Made by a program: the position numbers and the translations under genes. Under the pieces are notes generated by a model. It searched no databases. It worked only from the letters and a program-made list of their open reading frames with translations, and was not told the DNA's origin. A stretch of DNA of 64,000 bases from Clostridia bacterium (lineage in GTDB: Bacteria; Bacillota; Clostridia; Christensenellales; Borkfalkiaceae), in assembly GCA_900764105.1 (NCBI GenBank), contig CAAFMS010000007.1, positions 124,001-188,000 of the forward strand. The letters run 5' to 3'. Position 1 is the first letter of the stretch. Each line of letters opens with the position of its first letter. Below, in pieces: positions 48,718 through 58,738 of the stretch.

Positions 48718-50892
48718 TCACGAATTCTTTTTTTCGGGTGACTTACGCATCGAAAGACCTATTCTGTTTTTCTTGACGTCTACGGATATTACTCTGACCT
48801 TTACGCTTTGACCGACTTTCAAAACGTCCGACGGGTGTTTAACGTAATTGTCCGACATTTCGGATATATGCACAAGTCCGTCCTGATGAACGCCGATATC
48901 TACGAACGCCCCGAAATCGATAACGTTTCTTACCGTTCCGTTCAGTTCCATTCCTACGACAAGGTCGTTGATGTCCATTATATCCGAACGAAGTTCGGGC
49001 TTCGGCAGACTGTCTCTCACGTCTCTGCCCGGCTTTAAAAGTTCCGAAACTATATCTTTCATAGTCAGAACGCCGAGTCCGCACTCTTCCGCCGCTTTCG
49101 CTTCGCCGTATTTTTTAATCTGTTCGGGAAGTTTGTCGAGTTTTCTCATTTCGACGTCTTTATCGGTATAACCGAAAAGAGCGAGGAGTTTTTCGGTCGC
49201 TTCGTAAGATTCGGGGTGTACCGCCGTATTGTCGAGTATATTTTTACCGTCCCTTATTCTCAAAAAGCCCGCGCACTGCTCGTAAGCCTTCGCGCCGAGT
49301 TTGGGAACTTTAAGAAGTTGCTTTCTCGCGCTGAACTTGCCGTTCTCTTCTCTGTACGCAATTATGTTCACCGCAATTCCCGAGTTTAACCCCGCGACGT
49401 GAGAAAGAAGCGACGGGCTTGCCGTGTTTAAATCCACGCCTACGCTGTTTACGCAATCTTCCAAAACGCCGTCCAACACCTCGTCGAGCCTTGCGGGCGG
49501 CATATCGTGCTGATACTGTCCCACGCCTATCGCCTTAGGGTCGATTTTTATAAGTTCGGCGAGAGGGTCCTGAAGTCTCCTTGCAATAGAAATCGCCGAA
49601 CGGAGCGTTAAGTCGTACTGCGGAAATTCCTTTGCGGCAAGAGGCGAACCCGAATAGACGGACGCTCCCGCCTCGTTTACCACCACGTATCCGACCTTTC
49701 CGCCGTAGTCTTTGACCATATCGGAAACGAAAATTTCGGATTCCTTGGAAGCCGTGCCGTTACCTATCGAGATAACGTCAACCGAATATTTGTCTATGAG
49801 TTTTTTCAATGCCGCTTTCGCCTCTTCAGTCTTGCTCTGCGGAGGCGTAGGATAAACGACCGTCGTGTCGAGGACTTTACCCGTGCCGTCTACGACCGCA
49901 ATCTTACAACCCGTTCTGTACGCGGGGTCGAAACCCATCGTTACTTTATCTTTTACGGGCGGCTGCATAAGGAGGGGTCTTAAATTTACGTCGAACATTT
50001 TTATCGCCTGTTCCTGCGCGTTTTCGGTAAGATAGTTTCTTACCTCCCTTTCAATCGACGGCTGAATAAGTCTCTTGTACGCGTCCGCTGCGGCAGCCTT
50101 GACGCAATCGGTGGTAACGCTGCCTTCCTTTACGAACCCTATCTCGCAAACCCTTACCGCAAACTGTTCGTCGATTGCAACCTTGACTTTGAGATATCCT
50201 TCCTCCTCGCCCCTGTTTATGGCAAGTACTCTGTGCGATTTAATCTCGGAAACGGGTTCCGAGTAGTCGGCGTACATTTCGTACGTCTTTGCTCCGTCCT
50301 CTTCGGCTTTCTGTATTTTCGTCGAAATTTCGCCGTTTTTAAGATAAATTCTGCGAAGTTTCTTTCTGAGTTCCGCGTCGTCGGATATTCTCTCCGCGAT
50401 TATGTCCTGCGCGCCCGCCAGAGCGTCTTTCGCATTCTTGACTCCGAGTTCTTCGTTTACGAACGGTTCCGCGAGTTCTTCCGCCGTCCCACTCGTTACG
50501 TCCTGTTTTAAAAGAACGTCGGCAAGCGGCTCCAACCCCTTCGCGATAGCGACCGTAGCCCTCGTCTTTCTTTTCTGCTTGTACGGTCTGTAAATATCTT
50601 CGACTTCGGTCAAAGTTTCGGCTTTGGAAAGAGCGGCTGCGATTTCTTCCGTCATCTTTCCCTGCTCTTCTATAGACTTCGTGACTTCGTCTTTACGCTT
50701 CTCGATATTTCTGAGATAAGTAAGCCTGTCGGCTAACTCTCTTAAAACCTGATCGTCGATATGTCCCGTCATCTCCTTTCTGTAACGGGCAATAAACGGT
50801 ATCGTATTTCCCTCGTCGAGAAGCGAAACGATGTTCTTGACGTGTTCGTCTCTCAATTTGAATTCTTCTGTAATCTGCTTTAAAATATCCAT
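48718..50892 (-). CDS. tex: Tex-type RNA-binding transcription accessory protein
   Basis: This 724-aa protein matches Tex: N-terminal helical domain (IPFIARYRKEMTG), YqgF-like domain (MGFDPAYRTGCKIAVVD), a helix-hairpin-helix pair (about 500-560) and a C-terminal S1 domain (about 645-715; GTVRNVIDFGAFVDIGVHQDGLVHIS). Tex proteins bind nucleic acids and affect transcription and translation, but their exact function is unclear. It directly follows alkD, touching its stop at one base, and is the last gene of the glycogen gene cluster. Confidence 0.96.
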   Translation of the reverse strand: MDILKQITEEFKLRDEHVKNIVSLLDEGNTIPFIARYRKEMTGHIDDQVLRELADRLTYLRNIEKRKDEVTKSIEEQGKMTEEIAAALSKAETLTEVEDIYRPYKQKRKTRATVAIAKGLEPLADVLLKQDVTSGTAEELAEPFVNEELGVKNAKDALAGAQDIIAERISDDAELRKKLRRIYLKNGEISTKIQKAEEDGAKTYEMYADYSEPVSEIKSHRVLAINRGEEEGYLKVKVAIDEQFAVRVCEIGFVKEGSVTTDCVKAAAADAYKRLIQPSIEREVRNYLTENAQEQAIKMFDVNLRPLLMQPPVKDKVTMGFDPAYRTGCKIAVVDGTGKVLDTTVVYPTPPQSKTEEAKAALKKLIDKYSVDVISIGNGTASKESEIFVSDMVKDYGGKVGYVVVNEAGASVYSGSPLAAKEFPQYDLTLRSAISIARRLQDPLAELIKIDPKAIGVGQYQHDMPPARLDEVLDGVLEDCVNSVGVDLNTASPSLLSHVAGLNSGIAVNIIAYREENGKFSARKQLLKVPKLGAKAYEQCAGFLRIRDGKNILDNTAVHPESYEATEKLLALFGYTDKDVEMRKLDKLPEQIKKYGEAKAAEECGLGVLTMKDIVSELLKPGRDVRDSLPKPELRSDIMDINDLVVGMELNGTVRNVIDFGAFVDIGVHQDGLVHISEMSDNYVKHPSDVLKVGQSVKVRVISVDVKKNRIGLSMRKSPEKKNS

Positions 50893-51581
50893 TATTTCTT
50901 CCTCAAATTTTGTTTCAGATATTCTTTATCCTCTTTCGCCGCCCTGAACGAATCGCATATTTTCGAAATCGATTTGTTCTGCGTGAACGCCGAAAGTTTA
51001 TTGCCTTTTAAAAATTTCATGGTCTTATCCCTGAATTTAACGAACGCGACCGAAACGAGCCATGCTATCGCCATATCGTTATAGTAGCCGTTCCCGTCGT
51101 ATTCCTCCGCTATTTTCAGAACCTCGTCTATATGTTCTTCGTCCAAAAAAAAGTCCATAAGCGATACGAGATAAAACCGCAGGTAAAACCCTTCCGAGCC
51201 TTTTATATTTTCTTTGACGTAACCGAAAAACTTCTCCCTGTCTTTCTTATCGACTTTCATCATCGGAACGAACGTATCTATACTCGCCCAGCAATCGCAG
51301 CGAGCGAGATACCCGTCCTTTCTCGAAAGCATCTCCTCGAATGCAAGTCGGCATAAAAGAAAACCGTATATAAGCGTATCTTCGTAATACCGAAACTCGC
51401 ATAGCGACAAATACTCCTCGATTTTAATAGCAGGTATGCCTTTCGCTATTTGCCTTACGATCGGAATCCTCACGCCGAGAGTAACGCTTTTCGTCATCAG
51501 AATCCTGTCGTTGAACCTCTTGTATTTCTCGTCGGCAAACGATTTCAGTTTGTCGATCGTCTCTTCGTAAACGTTTTTCAC
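50892..51581 (-). CDS. DNA alkylation repair protein (AlkD family)
   Basis: This 229-aa protein is an all-helical HEAT-repeat DNA glycosylase-like protein, with the family words MTKSVTLGVRIPIVRQIAKGI near the N-terminus, DTFVPM and DMAIAWLVSVAFV. AlkD-type enzymes excise bulky or positively charged alkylated bases; some members are not catalytic. It overlaps the amylase gene by four bases and touches tex, so it is expressed with the glycogen genes although not related in function. Confidence 0.88.
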   Translation of the reverse strand: MKNVYEETIDKLKSFADEKYKRFNDRILMTKSVTLGVRIPIVRQIAKGIPAIKIEEYLSLCEFRYYEDTLIYGFLLCRLAFEEMLSRKDGYLARCDCWASIDTFVPMMKVDKKDREKFFGYVKENIKGSEGFYLRFYLVSLMDFFLDEEHIDEVLKIAEEYDGNGYYNDMAIAWLVSVAFVKFRDKTMKFLKGNKLSAFTQNKSISKICDSFRAAKEDKEYLKQNLRKK

Positions 51582-53392
51582 CGCTTCTGTTTCCCCGTTT
51601 TGTAAAACACTGCAAAATCGTAGGTGTTTAAACGAATTTTTGAAAGTTTTACGTTTCTCGTAACTTCGTATATATCGCCGTCGAACTTTAAATCCACGGG
51701 TTTTATCCCGCAGTTTACCGCAACGTAAACTTTCGTCTTTCCGTCGTTTCTCGAAAAGGAAAAGAAGCCTTTGTCAACCACGACGTCTTCGGTTCTTCCC
51801 GCCGCAAAACACGAGAACGAGCGTCTCAATTTCGACAAATCGGAGTACCACACGAACAGTTCTTTATCGTCGCTTTCGACGAAGCACTTTCTGTTGAACG
51901 GGTCTTTATTTCCCTGCATTTCCTGTTCGTCGCCGTAGTAAATACACGGAACGCCGTACAAAGTAAACTGCAAAAGCGACGCGCATTTAAGCATCCGCTT
52001 CCCCTCTTTCAGTTCGGCATCCGTGAGTTTTTCGTCTGCCATTTCGGCTCGCGTTTGCTTCAATACTCCTCTTTTGCCGAGTACGGTGAGTATTCTCGGC
52101 GTATCGTGCGTTCCGAGTATGTTCATAAGCGAGTTTAAAGCAAAATAAGGATAATTGTCTGTCTGCTCCCTTACGACTTTAAAAAGAGTAAGAGCGTCGC
52201 CGTTTATAACGTACTCGATTATCGCGTCTTTAAGCGGATAATTCATTACCGAGTCGAGTTCGCCGCCCTGAAAATACTTACGCCGCTTATCGTAGGCTAT
52301 TTTATTCGTGGCGTCTTCCCACACTTCGCCGATTAAGACTTTATCGTCGCCGTAACTCTTTATTCTTTCTCTTATCTTTTTGACGAACTCGTCAGAAATC
52401 TCGTCCACAACGTCGAGCCTTACGCCTCCGAAACCTAACGACATGTACTTATCCAGTACGCCGCCCTCGCCCGCGATGAAGTCCTCGAACTCTACCGCGT
52501 TTTTATTTATCGTGGGAAGTACGGTTATACCCCACCAAGAAAGGTAGTCGTCGGGATAGTTTTTAAAGACGTACCAGTCATAGTACGGAGAGTCTTTCGA
52601 TTGATACGCGCCTACAGACGGATAATTTCCGTACTTATTAAAGTATACGCTATCGTCGCCCGTATGATTGAAAACACCGTCAAAAATCAAGGTAATACCG
52701 AAATTTTTGAAGGTTTTTACGAGAGACGAAAAATCGTTTTCGCTTCCCAACAACTCGTCGAAACGCATATAATCGCCCGTATCGTACCTGTGATTGGAAT
52801 AGGCTTTCAATACGGGGTTTAAGTAAACGTAGTCTATTCCTAGTTCATTTAAGTATTCCGCTTTTCTTCGTATACCCTCGAAGTTGCCGCCGAAAAAATC
52901 GTCGTTTTTTATCTTGCCGTTTTCGTCGGGCAAATACTCGGGCATGCCGCCCCAATCGTTTCTGATCCTTTTGCCGTTCGGGTTTCCGAATCCTTCCGCT
53001 CTTGCGAACCTGTCGGGAAAAATCTGATACATAACTTTACCCAAAAAGTTCTCGGGGTGGGAATAGCGGTAGTCGTAAACAAGAAGTTGGAACTTCCGAA
53101 CGTCGTCCTGTATTTCGCCGAAGCCAAAATAACTCTTTCCTATTTTTACACCGTCCGAGACGAAACAGTAAAAGTACAGCCCTGCTTTTAAAGCGGGGAG
53201 TTTTACGGCGAATAATTCGTCTCTTTTTTCCATATCGAAAACCGTTTCTTCTCCGTTTTCGTCGGAGAACAAATGCAGTCTGCATTTCTCGCCGCCTGCT
53301 ATTTTAACGGCGAGAAACAGTTCTTCCCTGTCCGAAATCGCGCCCGTTACGCTTTTATATTCTTCGGACAAGGGGTTAAAATATATCGTCAT
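51578..53392 (-). CDS. GH13 alpha-amylase (neopullulanase/cyclomaltodextrinase type)
   Basis: This 604-aa enzyme has an N-terminal starch-binding-like beta domain (about 1-115), a GH13 barrel with VYLNPV, DGVFNHTG, the nucleophile region GVRLDVVDE, acid LIGEVWED and LGTHDTPRIL, and a C-terminal beta domain. There is no signal peptide, so it acts in the cytosol, probably trimming glycogen or maltodextrins alongside GlgP. It overlaps glgP and alkD by four bases each. A pullulanase-like or cyclodextrin specificity cannot be told apart here. Confidence 0.93.
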   Translation of the reverse strand: MTIYFNPLSEEYKSVTGAISDREELFLAVKIAGGEKCRLHLFSDENGEETVFDMEKRDELFAVKLPALKAGLYFYCFVSDGVKIGKSYFGFGEIQDDVRKFQLLVYDYRYSHPENFLGKVMYQIFPDRFARAEGFGNPNGKRIRNDWGGMPEYLPDENGKIKNDDFFGGNFEGIRRKAEYLNELGIDYVYLNPVLKAYSNHRYDTGDYMRFDELLGSENDFSSLVKTFKNFGITLIFDGVFNHTGDDSVYFNKYGNYPSVGAYQSKDSPYYDWYVFKNYPDDYLSWWGITVLPTINKNAVEFEDFIAGEGGVLDKYMSLGFGGVRLDVVDEISDEFVKKIRERIKSYGDDKVLIGEVWEDATNKIAYDKRRKYFQGGELDSVMNYPLKDAIIEYVINGDALTLFKVVREQTDNYPYFALNSLMNILGTHDTPRILTVLGKRGVLKQTRAEMADEKLTDAELKEGKRMLKCASLLQFTLYGVPCIYYGDEQEMQGNKDPFNRKCFVESDDKELFVWYSDLSKLRRSFSCFAAGRTEDVVVDKGFFSFSRNDGKTKVYVAVNCGIKPVDLKFDGDIYEVTRNVKLSKIRLNTYDFAVFYKTGKQKR

Positions 53393-55824
53393 CTGATTTG
53401 TTTAAGATCCCAGATTCTGTCCGCGTATTCCTTTATGCTTCTGTCTGCGGAGAATATTCCCGCGCCCGCAATATTGTTAAGAGACATTTTATTCCATTTC
53501 ATCGCGTCCTTGTACGTCTTATCCGCTTTATCGTGGATAGCGAGGAAATCGCTGAAATCAGCCATACACATATACGGGTCGGCGATAGGAGTGTTAGTGA
53601 GGAGATAATTCGCTATATCGTCGAACTTTTCGCCGGAAAAACCCGTCTTTAACGAATTTATAACCTTTTGTAACACAACGTTGTTATTGTAGAACGCGCA
53701 CGCGTCGTAGCCGTGTTTCCACAGGTCTTCGACCTGTTTTGCGTTCATACCGAATATAAATATATTCTCGTCTCCGACAGACTCTCTCATTTCTACGTTC
53801 GCGCCGTCCAGAGTTCCTATGGTAAGCGCGCCGTTTATCATAAACTTCATATTACCCGTGCCGCTCGCTTCTTTTCCCGCCGTGGAAATCTGCTCTGAAA
53901 TTTCGGTCGCGGGCATAAGAGTTTCAGCCATGGTAACGTTGTAATCTTCGAGGTAAACTACGCTCAGTTTATCTCTGATACGTTTGTCGGGGTTCTTTCT
54001 CAGATCGTCGGCAATAGAACAAAGAAGTTTTATTATTCTCTTCGCCATATAATACCCCGGCGCGGCTTTCGCTCCGAAGATGAAAGTCTTGGGAATTACG
54101 TCGAGTTCGGGGTTCTCTTTTAACGCGTTATATAAATTGATTATATACATTGCGTTTAAAAGTTGACGTTTATACTCGTGAAGCCTTTTCGCCTGAACGT
54201 CGAAAATCGAATCGGGAGAAATGGTTATTCCGCTCTTTTTATAAACGTACGACGCGAGTTGACCCTTTTTAATCTTCTTTATCTCGGCAAGTCTCGTTAA
54301 AACGCCTTCGTCGTTTTCGAATTTTTTAAACTTACGAAGTTCGCTCGCGTCCAAAACGAAACCGTCGCCGATACATTCGCAAAGAAGTTCCGTAAGTTCT
54401 TTATTGGATTGACAAAGCCATCTTCTGTGCGCGATACCGTTCGTCACGTTCGTGAACTTTTCGGGATAAGCGTCATTGAAGTCCTTAAAAATACTGTTCT
54501 TGATTATTTCGCTGTGAAGTTTCGATACCCCGTTTACGGTGTGCGATGCGACTACCGAAAGATTGGCCATTCTGACCTGTCCGTGTGACAATATCGACAT
54601 TCTTTCGATTTTATCCCAGTCCCCCGGGAACTTATCCCACATCTGACCGCAAAATCTTTGATTTATTTCCTTGATTATGGAATGTATTCTCGGCAATCTT
54701 CTCTCGACGAGATCTTCGTTCCATTTCTCCAAAGCCTCGCTCATAACCGTATGGTTGGTATATGCGACCGTCCTTTTAACTATATCCCACGACTCGTCCC
54801 AACCGAAACCATGCTCGTCCATGAGTATTCTCATAAGTTCGGGAATACAAAGCGCGGGGTGCGTGTCGTTGATATGGATAGCCGCCATATCGGGAAGGGT
54901 ATGCAAATCGCCGTATCTTCTCTGATGCTCGTTTACGATATTCTGCAAAGTCGCCGAAACGAGGAAATATTGCTGTTTAAGCCTTAAAGACTTACCCTCC
55001 GAATGATTGTCGGACGGATAAAGCACCTTGGATATAAGTTCGGCTTCGTTATCCTCCTGCATACACCTGACGTAATCGCCCTCGGAAAACGAATTCATAT
55101 CGAAATTTCTGACGCTTTTCGCCGCCCACAGTCTCAGAACGGAAACCGCTTCCGAATTTTTGCCCGAAATCATCATATCGTATGGAACAGCCTCGACTTC
55201 CATATAGTCGGTATGGTTGATTTTCATTCCGCTACCCGTCCATTCTTCCGATATTTTACCGTCGAATTTAACTCTTACCGCCATATCCGAACGAGGCGTA
55301 AGCCATACTTCGCCGCCGGGAAGCCACACGTCGGGAAGTTCGGTCTGCCAGCCGTCTACGATTTTTTGTTTGAAAAGACCGTATTCGTACCTTATTGAAT
55401 AGCCCATTGCCGGATAATTTCCCGTTGCCAAAGCGTCCATAAAACATGCCGCTAATCTTCCGAGACCGCCGTTGCCGAGTCCCGCGTCGGGTTCGAGTTC
55501 ATACAGATCTTCTAACACAAGACCCTTAGTCTTTAAAACTTTTCCGACCTGCTCTTCAATACCGAGGTTGTAAACGTTGTTTTTAAGCGATCTCCCGAGC
55601 AAAAATTCCATACATAAATAGTATACTCTTTTCGCTTTCGCCGCTTTCGTCTTATAGTGATAAGCGTTTCTCTTTTCGAGCAGAATATCTCTTACGGCCA
55701 TAACAACGGCTTTATACATCTGTTCCGTCGTCGCTTCCTTGATAGATACGCCGAAGTATCTCGAAAGTTTTCCGCTTATCACGTCTTTCATTTCTTTCGG
55801 AGTAATTTCAGTAGTCGCTCCCAT
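53389..55824 (-). CDS. glgP: Glycogen/maltodextrin phosphorylase
   Basis: This 811-aa PLP enzyme releases glucose-1-phosphate from glycogen chain ends. It has GNGGLGRLAACFMDA, the phosphate site region, FGAKAAPGYYMAKRII and the PLP-lysine block EASGTGNMKFMINGALTIGTLDGANVE. The length is typical. It lies 26 bp after glgA and overlaps the amylase gene. Synthesis and breakdown genes are thus in one operon. Confidence 0.98.
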   Translation of the reverse strand: MGATTEITPKEMKDVISGKLSRYFGVSIKEATTEQMYKAVVMAVRDILLEKRNAYHYKTKAAKAKRVYYLCMEFLLGRSLKNNVYNLGIEEQVGKVLKTKGLVLEDLYELEPDAGLGNGGLGRLAACFMDALATGNYPAMGYSIRYEYGLFKQKIVDGWQTELPDVWLPGGEVWLTPRSDMAVRVKFDGKISEEWTGSGMKINHTDYMEVEAVPYDMMISGKNSEAVSVLRLWAAKSVRNFDMNSFSEGDYVRCMQEDNEAELISKVLYPSDNHSEGKSLRLKQQYFLVSATLQNIVNEHQRRYGDLHTLPDMAAIHINDTHPALCIPELMRILMDEHGFGWDESWDIVKRTVAYTNHTVMSEALEKWNEDLVERRLPRIHSIIKEINQRFCGQMWDKFPGDWDKIERMSILSHGQVRMANLSVVASHTVNGVSKLHSEIIKNSIFKDFNDAYPEKFTNVTNGIAHRRWLCQSNKELTELLCECIGDGFVLDASELRKFKKFENDEGVLTRLAEIKKIKKGQLASYVYKKSGITISPDSIFDVQAKRLHEYKRQLLNAMYIINLYNALKENPELDVIPKTFIFGAKAAPGYYMAKRIIKLLCSIADDLRKNPDKRIRDKLSVVYLEDYNVTMAETLMPATEISEQISTAGKEASGTGNMKFMINGALTIGTLDGANVEMRESVGDENIFIFGMNAKQVEDLWKHGYDACAFYNNNVVLQKVINSLKTGFSGEKFDDIANYLLTNTPIADPYMCMADFSDFLAIHDKADKTYKDAMKWNKMSLNNIAGAGIFSADRSIKEYADRIWDLKQIR

Positions 55825-55850
55825 TAGTAAATCTCCTTATTTACGGAATA

Positions 55851-57599
55851 TCAAAGCATTCCGTCGTACAGTTTTTCATATTCGAGTCCCGATTTTTCCC
55901 AGCTAAAATCGGTTGTCATGGCGTTTTTAACTATTTTCACCCACTCTTCCTTATTTCCGTAGGTATAAATAGCGTCTTTTATAACGTAAAGCATTTCGTG
56001 CGCGTTGTAGTTTTTAAACGTAAAACCGTTTCCGCCCGTTCTTAAGCCGTCGTTGTGAGGAATTATACTGTCATACAACCCACCCGTTTCTCTGACAATC
56101 GGTACCGCGCCGTATCTGCATGCGATCATCTGAGAAAGTCCGCACGGTTCCTGTTTCGAGGGCATAAGGAAAATATCGGAAGCAGAATAAATCTTGCTTG
56201 CCAAATCTTTATTGTATGCGATAAGGGTTCTGCACTTACCCGAATACGCTTCGGCGGTCTGTCTGAAATAATTTTCATACGCCGCTTCGCCTTTACCGAG
56301 AATAACTACCTGAACGTCCTCGGAAAGAAGTTCTTCAAAAACGCATTTCACGAGATCAAGCCCCTTGGCAGGCACAAGTCTCGATATAACCGAAATAAGG
56401 GGTACGTCTTCTCTTTCGGGCAGATTAAGCATTCTTTGAAGTTCTCTTTTGCATACTTTTTTGCCCGCAAGGTCGTCGGCGTTGTAATTTTTGAAAAGTT
56501 TGTCGTCCGTCTCGGGATTATATACCGTCTGATCTATACCGTTTAAAATTCCGCAGAGTTTATACTCATTCGAGCAGACGGCGTATTGCAATCCGTGAGC
56601 AAAGAACGCGTTTTTGATTTCGTTAGCGTACATTCTGCTTACGGTCGAAAATCTGTCGGACAACTGAATCGCTCCTTTCATAAGGTTCAAACAACCGTCG
56701 TAGTCGAGAATTTCTTTTGCGTAATCGGGCAGCCCGAACAAATCGCCTAAACACTCGTAGCCGAATTTCCCCTGATATTCTATGTTATGAATGGTAAAAA
56801 GGGTTTTTATGTGGTCGTAGCCGTACTGATTGGCGAACAACGTTTTAAGATAAATTATCGAAAGAGCCGTCTGCCAGTCGTGACAATGCAAGATCTCGGG
56901 GTAATAATCGAGGTGTCTCATCATTTCGAGTACCGCTTTCGAGAAGAACGCAAACCTCTCTCCGTCGTCGTAGAAGCCGTATAATCCGTTTCTCTTGAAG
57001 TAATATTCGTTATCTATAAAGAAAAACGTTACGCCGTCTTTTTTGAGACTGAACACTCCGCAATACTGATTTCTCCACGCAAGCGGAACGTTGAAATTCA
57101 TCAAAAACCTCATTTGCTCTCTATAAGAGTTCTGAATATCTCCGTACAACGGCATAACGACCTTTATATCGTATTTACCGTTTTCCGCAAGCGTTTTAGG
57201 AAGCGAAGCGATTACGTCTGCAAGTCCGCCCGTTCCGGCAAATGGGTTGGACTCGCTTGCGACGAACAATACCGAGTTCACGGGAGTTACCGTCATCTTT
57301 ACGCTTTCAGCCGTCGCCTCGGGTATTACCTTAGTCTCTTTCTCCGCGACCTTCTCCGTCTTTTTCGCCGTCGGCTTCTTAGCGGCGACTTTAGGGGCTT
57401 CCGCCTTTTTCGTCGTTTTTTGGGTTGTGGTTTTTTTCTCTTTTTTCTCTTCAGTTTTTACCGCGGTTTTTTTCACCGCCGCCTCTTTTACCGTCGCTGC
57501 TTTTGCCGTTGCGGGCTTTTTCGTTTTAGAGGTCGATTCTTCTTTTATGGTATCAGTTTTTACTTCTTCTTTAACCGTTTCAGCCTTTTTATTTGCCAT
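55851..57599 (-). CDS. glgA: Glycogen synthase with lysine-rich N-terminal tail
   Basis: This 582-aa protein has a normal GT5 glycogen synthase core (about 108-582: LFVASESNPF, IEYQGKFGYE, MPSKQEPCGLSQMIA) that adds glucose from ADP-glucose. Before it is a 105-aa low-complexity tail made mostly of Lys, Ala, Thr, Glu and Val (29 lysines in the first 101 residues), like a histone-H1 or AlgP tail, with no counterpart in ordinary GlgA. The usual KxGGL lysine is a glycine (GTGGLAD, residue 122). It follows glgD by 18 bp. The tail has the same frame and a normal start, so it appears real. Confidence 0.95.
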   Translation of the reverse strand: MANKKAETVKEEVKTDTIKEESTSKTKKPATAKAATVKEAAVKKTAVKTEEKKEKKTTTQKTTKKAEAPKVAAKKPTAKKTEKVAEKETKVIPEATAESVKMTVTPVNSVLFVASESNPFAGTGGLADVIASLPKTLAENGKYDIKVVMPLYGDIQNSYREQMRFLMNFNVPLAWRNQYCGVFSLKKDGVTFFFIDNEYYFKRNGLYGFYDDGERFAFFSKAVLEMMRHLDYYPEILHCHDWQTALSIIYLKTLFANQYGYDHIKTLFTIHNIEYQGKFGYECLGDLFGLPDYAKEILDYDGCLNLMKGAIQLSDRFSTVSRMYANEIKNAFFAHGLQYAVCSNEYKLCGILNGIDQTVYNPETDDKLFKNYNADDLAGKKVCKRELQRMLNLPEREDVPLISVISRLVPAKGLDLVKCVFEELLSEDVQVVILGKGEAAYENYFRQTAEAYSGKCRTLIAYNKDLASKIYSASDIFLMPSKQEPCGLSQMIACRYGAVPIVRETGGLYDSIIPHNDGLRTGGNGFTFKNYNAHEMLYVIKDAIYTYGNKEEWVKIVKNAMTTDFSWEKSGLEYEKLYDGML

Positions 57600-57617
57600 A
57601 AAATACTCCTTTTAATA

Positions 57618-58724
57618 TCAGATTACCGTTCCCTTAGATATATAGAACGGGTGATTTTCGCTACCCGATAAAACCCTTCTATCCTTTATGATAACGTTTT
57701 TATCGGTAATTATGCAATTCATAGAGGCGTTTGCTCCTATTATGGTATTCTGCATAAGCACGCAGTTTTTAACTACCGCCCCTCTGCCGACGGTAACGCC
57801 TCTGAATATTATACTGTTATATACTTCGCCCTCGATGTTGCAACCGTCCGCAACGAGCGAGTTATGACATATAGAATTGCCGCCGTATCTCGTCGGGGTC
57901 GAATCCTTGACTTTAGTATAAACGTTCGTTTTTCTGAAAATTTCATCTCTTAAATTTCTGTTTAAAAAGTTGAGATTTTCTTCGTAATACTTCTGCATCG
58001 AAGTAATTTCCTCGTAGTATCCGACGTGTCTGTACGCGTAAACCTTGCCGAAAGGAACGTGCGTCGCGATTATGTCTTTTACGAAAGAATTACAGCCGTG
58101 CGCGAACGCTTCCGACAGCAAACTCAATAAAAGAGTTCTCGATATAACTACGATATTCGTAAACAAATCAGCCTCGCCGACAGTCTCGCCGTAAGATACC
58201 CCCGTAACGACTCCGCCTTGCCCAACGTTTAAAATAACGTTGTCTTTACCGCTCGCATAGCCGTCTTTTTTAACGTAAACGAGAGTCATATCCGCTCCGT
58301 TTGCAACGTGTTCGGCGATTATCGGTTTAAAGTCGATGGCGCAAACCATATCCGAATCGCTCATTACGACGTATTCTTCGTGGGATTTCATCAAAAAGCC
58401 CGTTACGCTCTTCAAAGCCTCCAATCTCGTCGAATAAAGCATACTGCTTTCGGTTACGCCGAATGGCGGAAGAATATACAATCCGCCGTAGTGTCTCGCA
58501 AGATCCCAATCTTTACCGCTGCCGATGTGATCCATCAAAGACTGAAAATTGCTCTTCGTGATTATTCCGACCTTGGTAATATCGGAATTAACCATATTAG
58601 AAAGAGCGAAGTCTATCAGTCTGTATCTTCCGCAAAACGGTATCGAAGCCACCGTTCTTTTCGCGGTAAGTTCGGGAACGTTGTTATCGTGAATATTTGA
58701 AAATATTAGTCCGAGTACGCTCAT
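57618..58724 (-). CDS. glgD: Glucose-1-phosphate adenylyltransferase subunit GlgD
   Basis: This 368-aa protein is the GlgD paralogue of ADP-glucose pyrophosphorylase: LGLIFSNIHDNNVPELTAKRTVASIPFCGRYRLIDFALSN-like start and a C-terminal left-handed beta-helix. GlgD lacks parts of the catalytic site and, in Bacillus-type systems, forms a heterotetramer with GlgC that improves activity. It lies between glgC (14 bp) and glgA (18 bp). Confidence 0.96.
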   Translation of the reverse strand: MSVLGLIFSNIHDNNVPELTAKRTVASIPFCGRYRLIDFALSNMVNSDITKVGIITKSNFQSLMDHIGSGKDWDLARHYGGLYILPPFGVTESSMLYSTRLEALKSVTGFLMKSHEEYVVMSDSDMVCAIDFKPIIAEHVANGADMTLVYVKKDGYASGKDNVILNVGQGGVVTGVSYGETVGEADLFTNIVVISRTLLLSLLSEAFAHGCNSFVKDIIATHVPFGKVYAYRHVGYYEEITSMQKYYEENLNFLNRNLRDEIFRKTNVYTKVKDSTPTRYGGNSICHNSLVADGCNIEGEVYNSIIFRGVTVGRGAVVKNCVLMQNTIIGANASMNCIITDKNVIIKDRRVLSGSENHPFYISKGTVI

Positions 58725-58738
58725 TTATCTTTCCTCCC

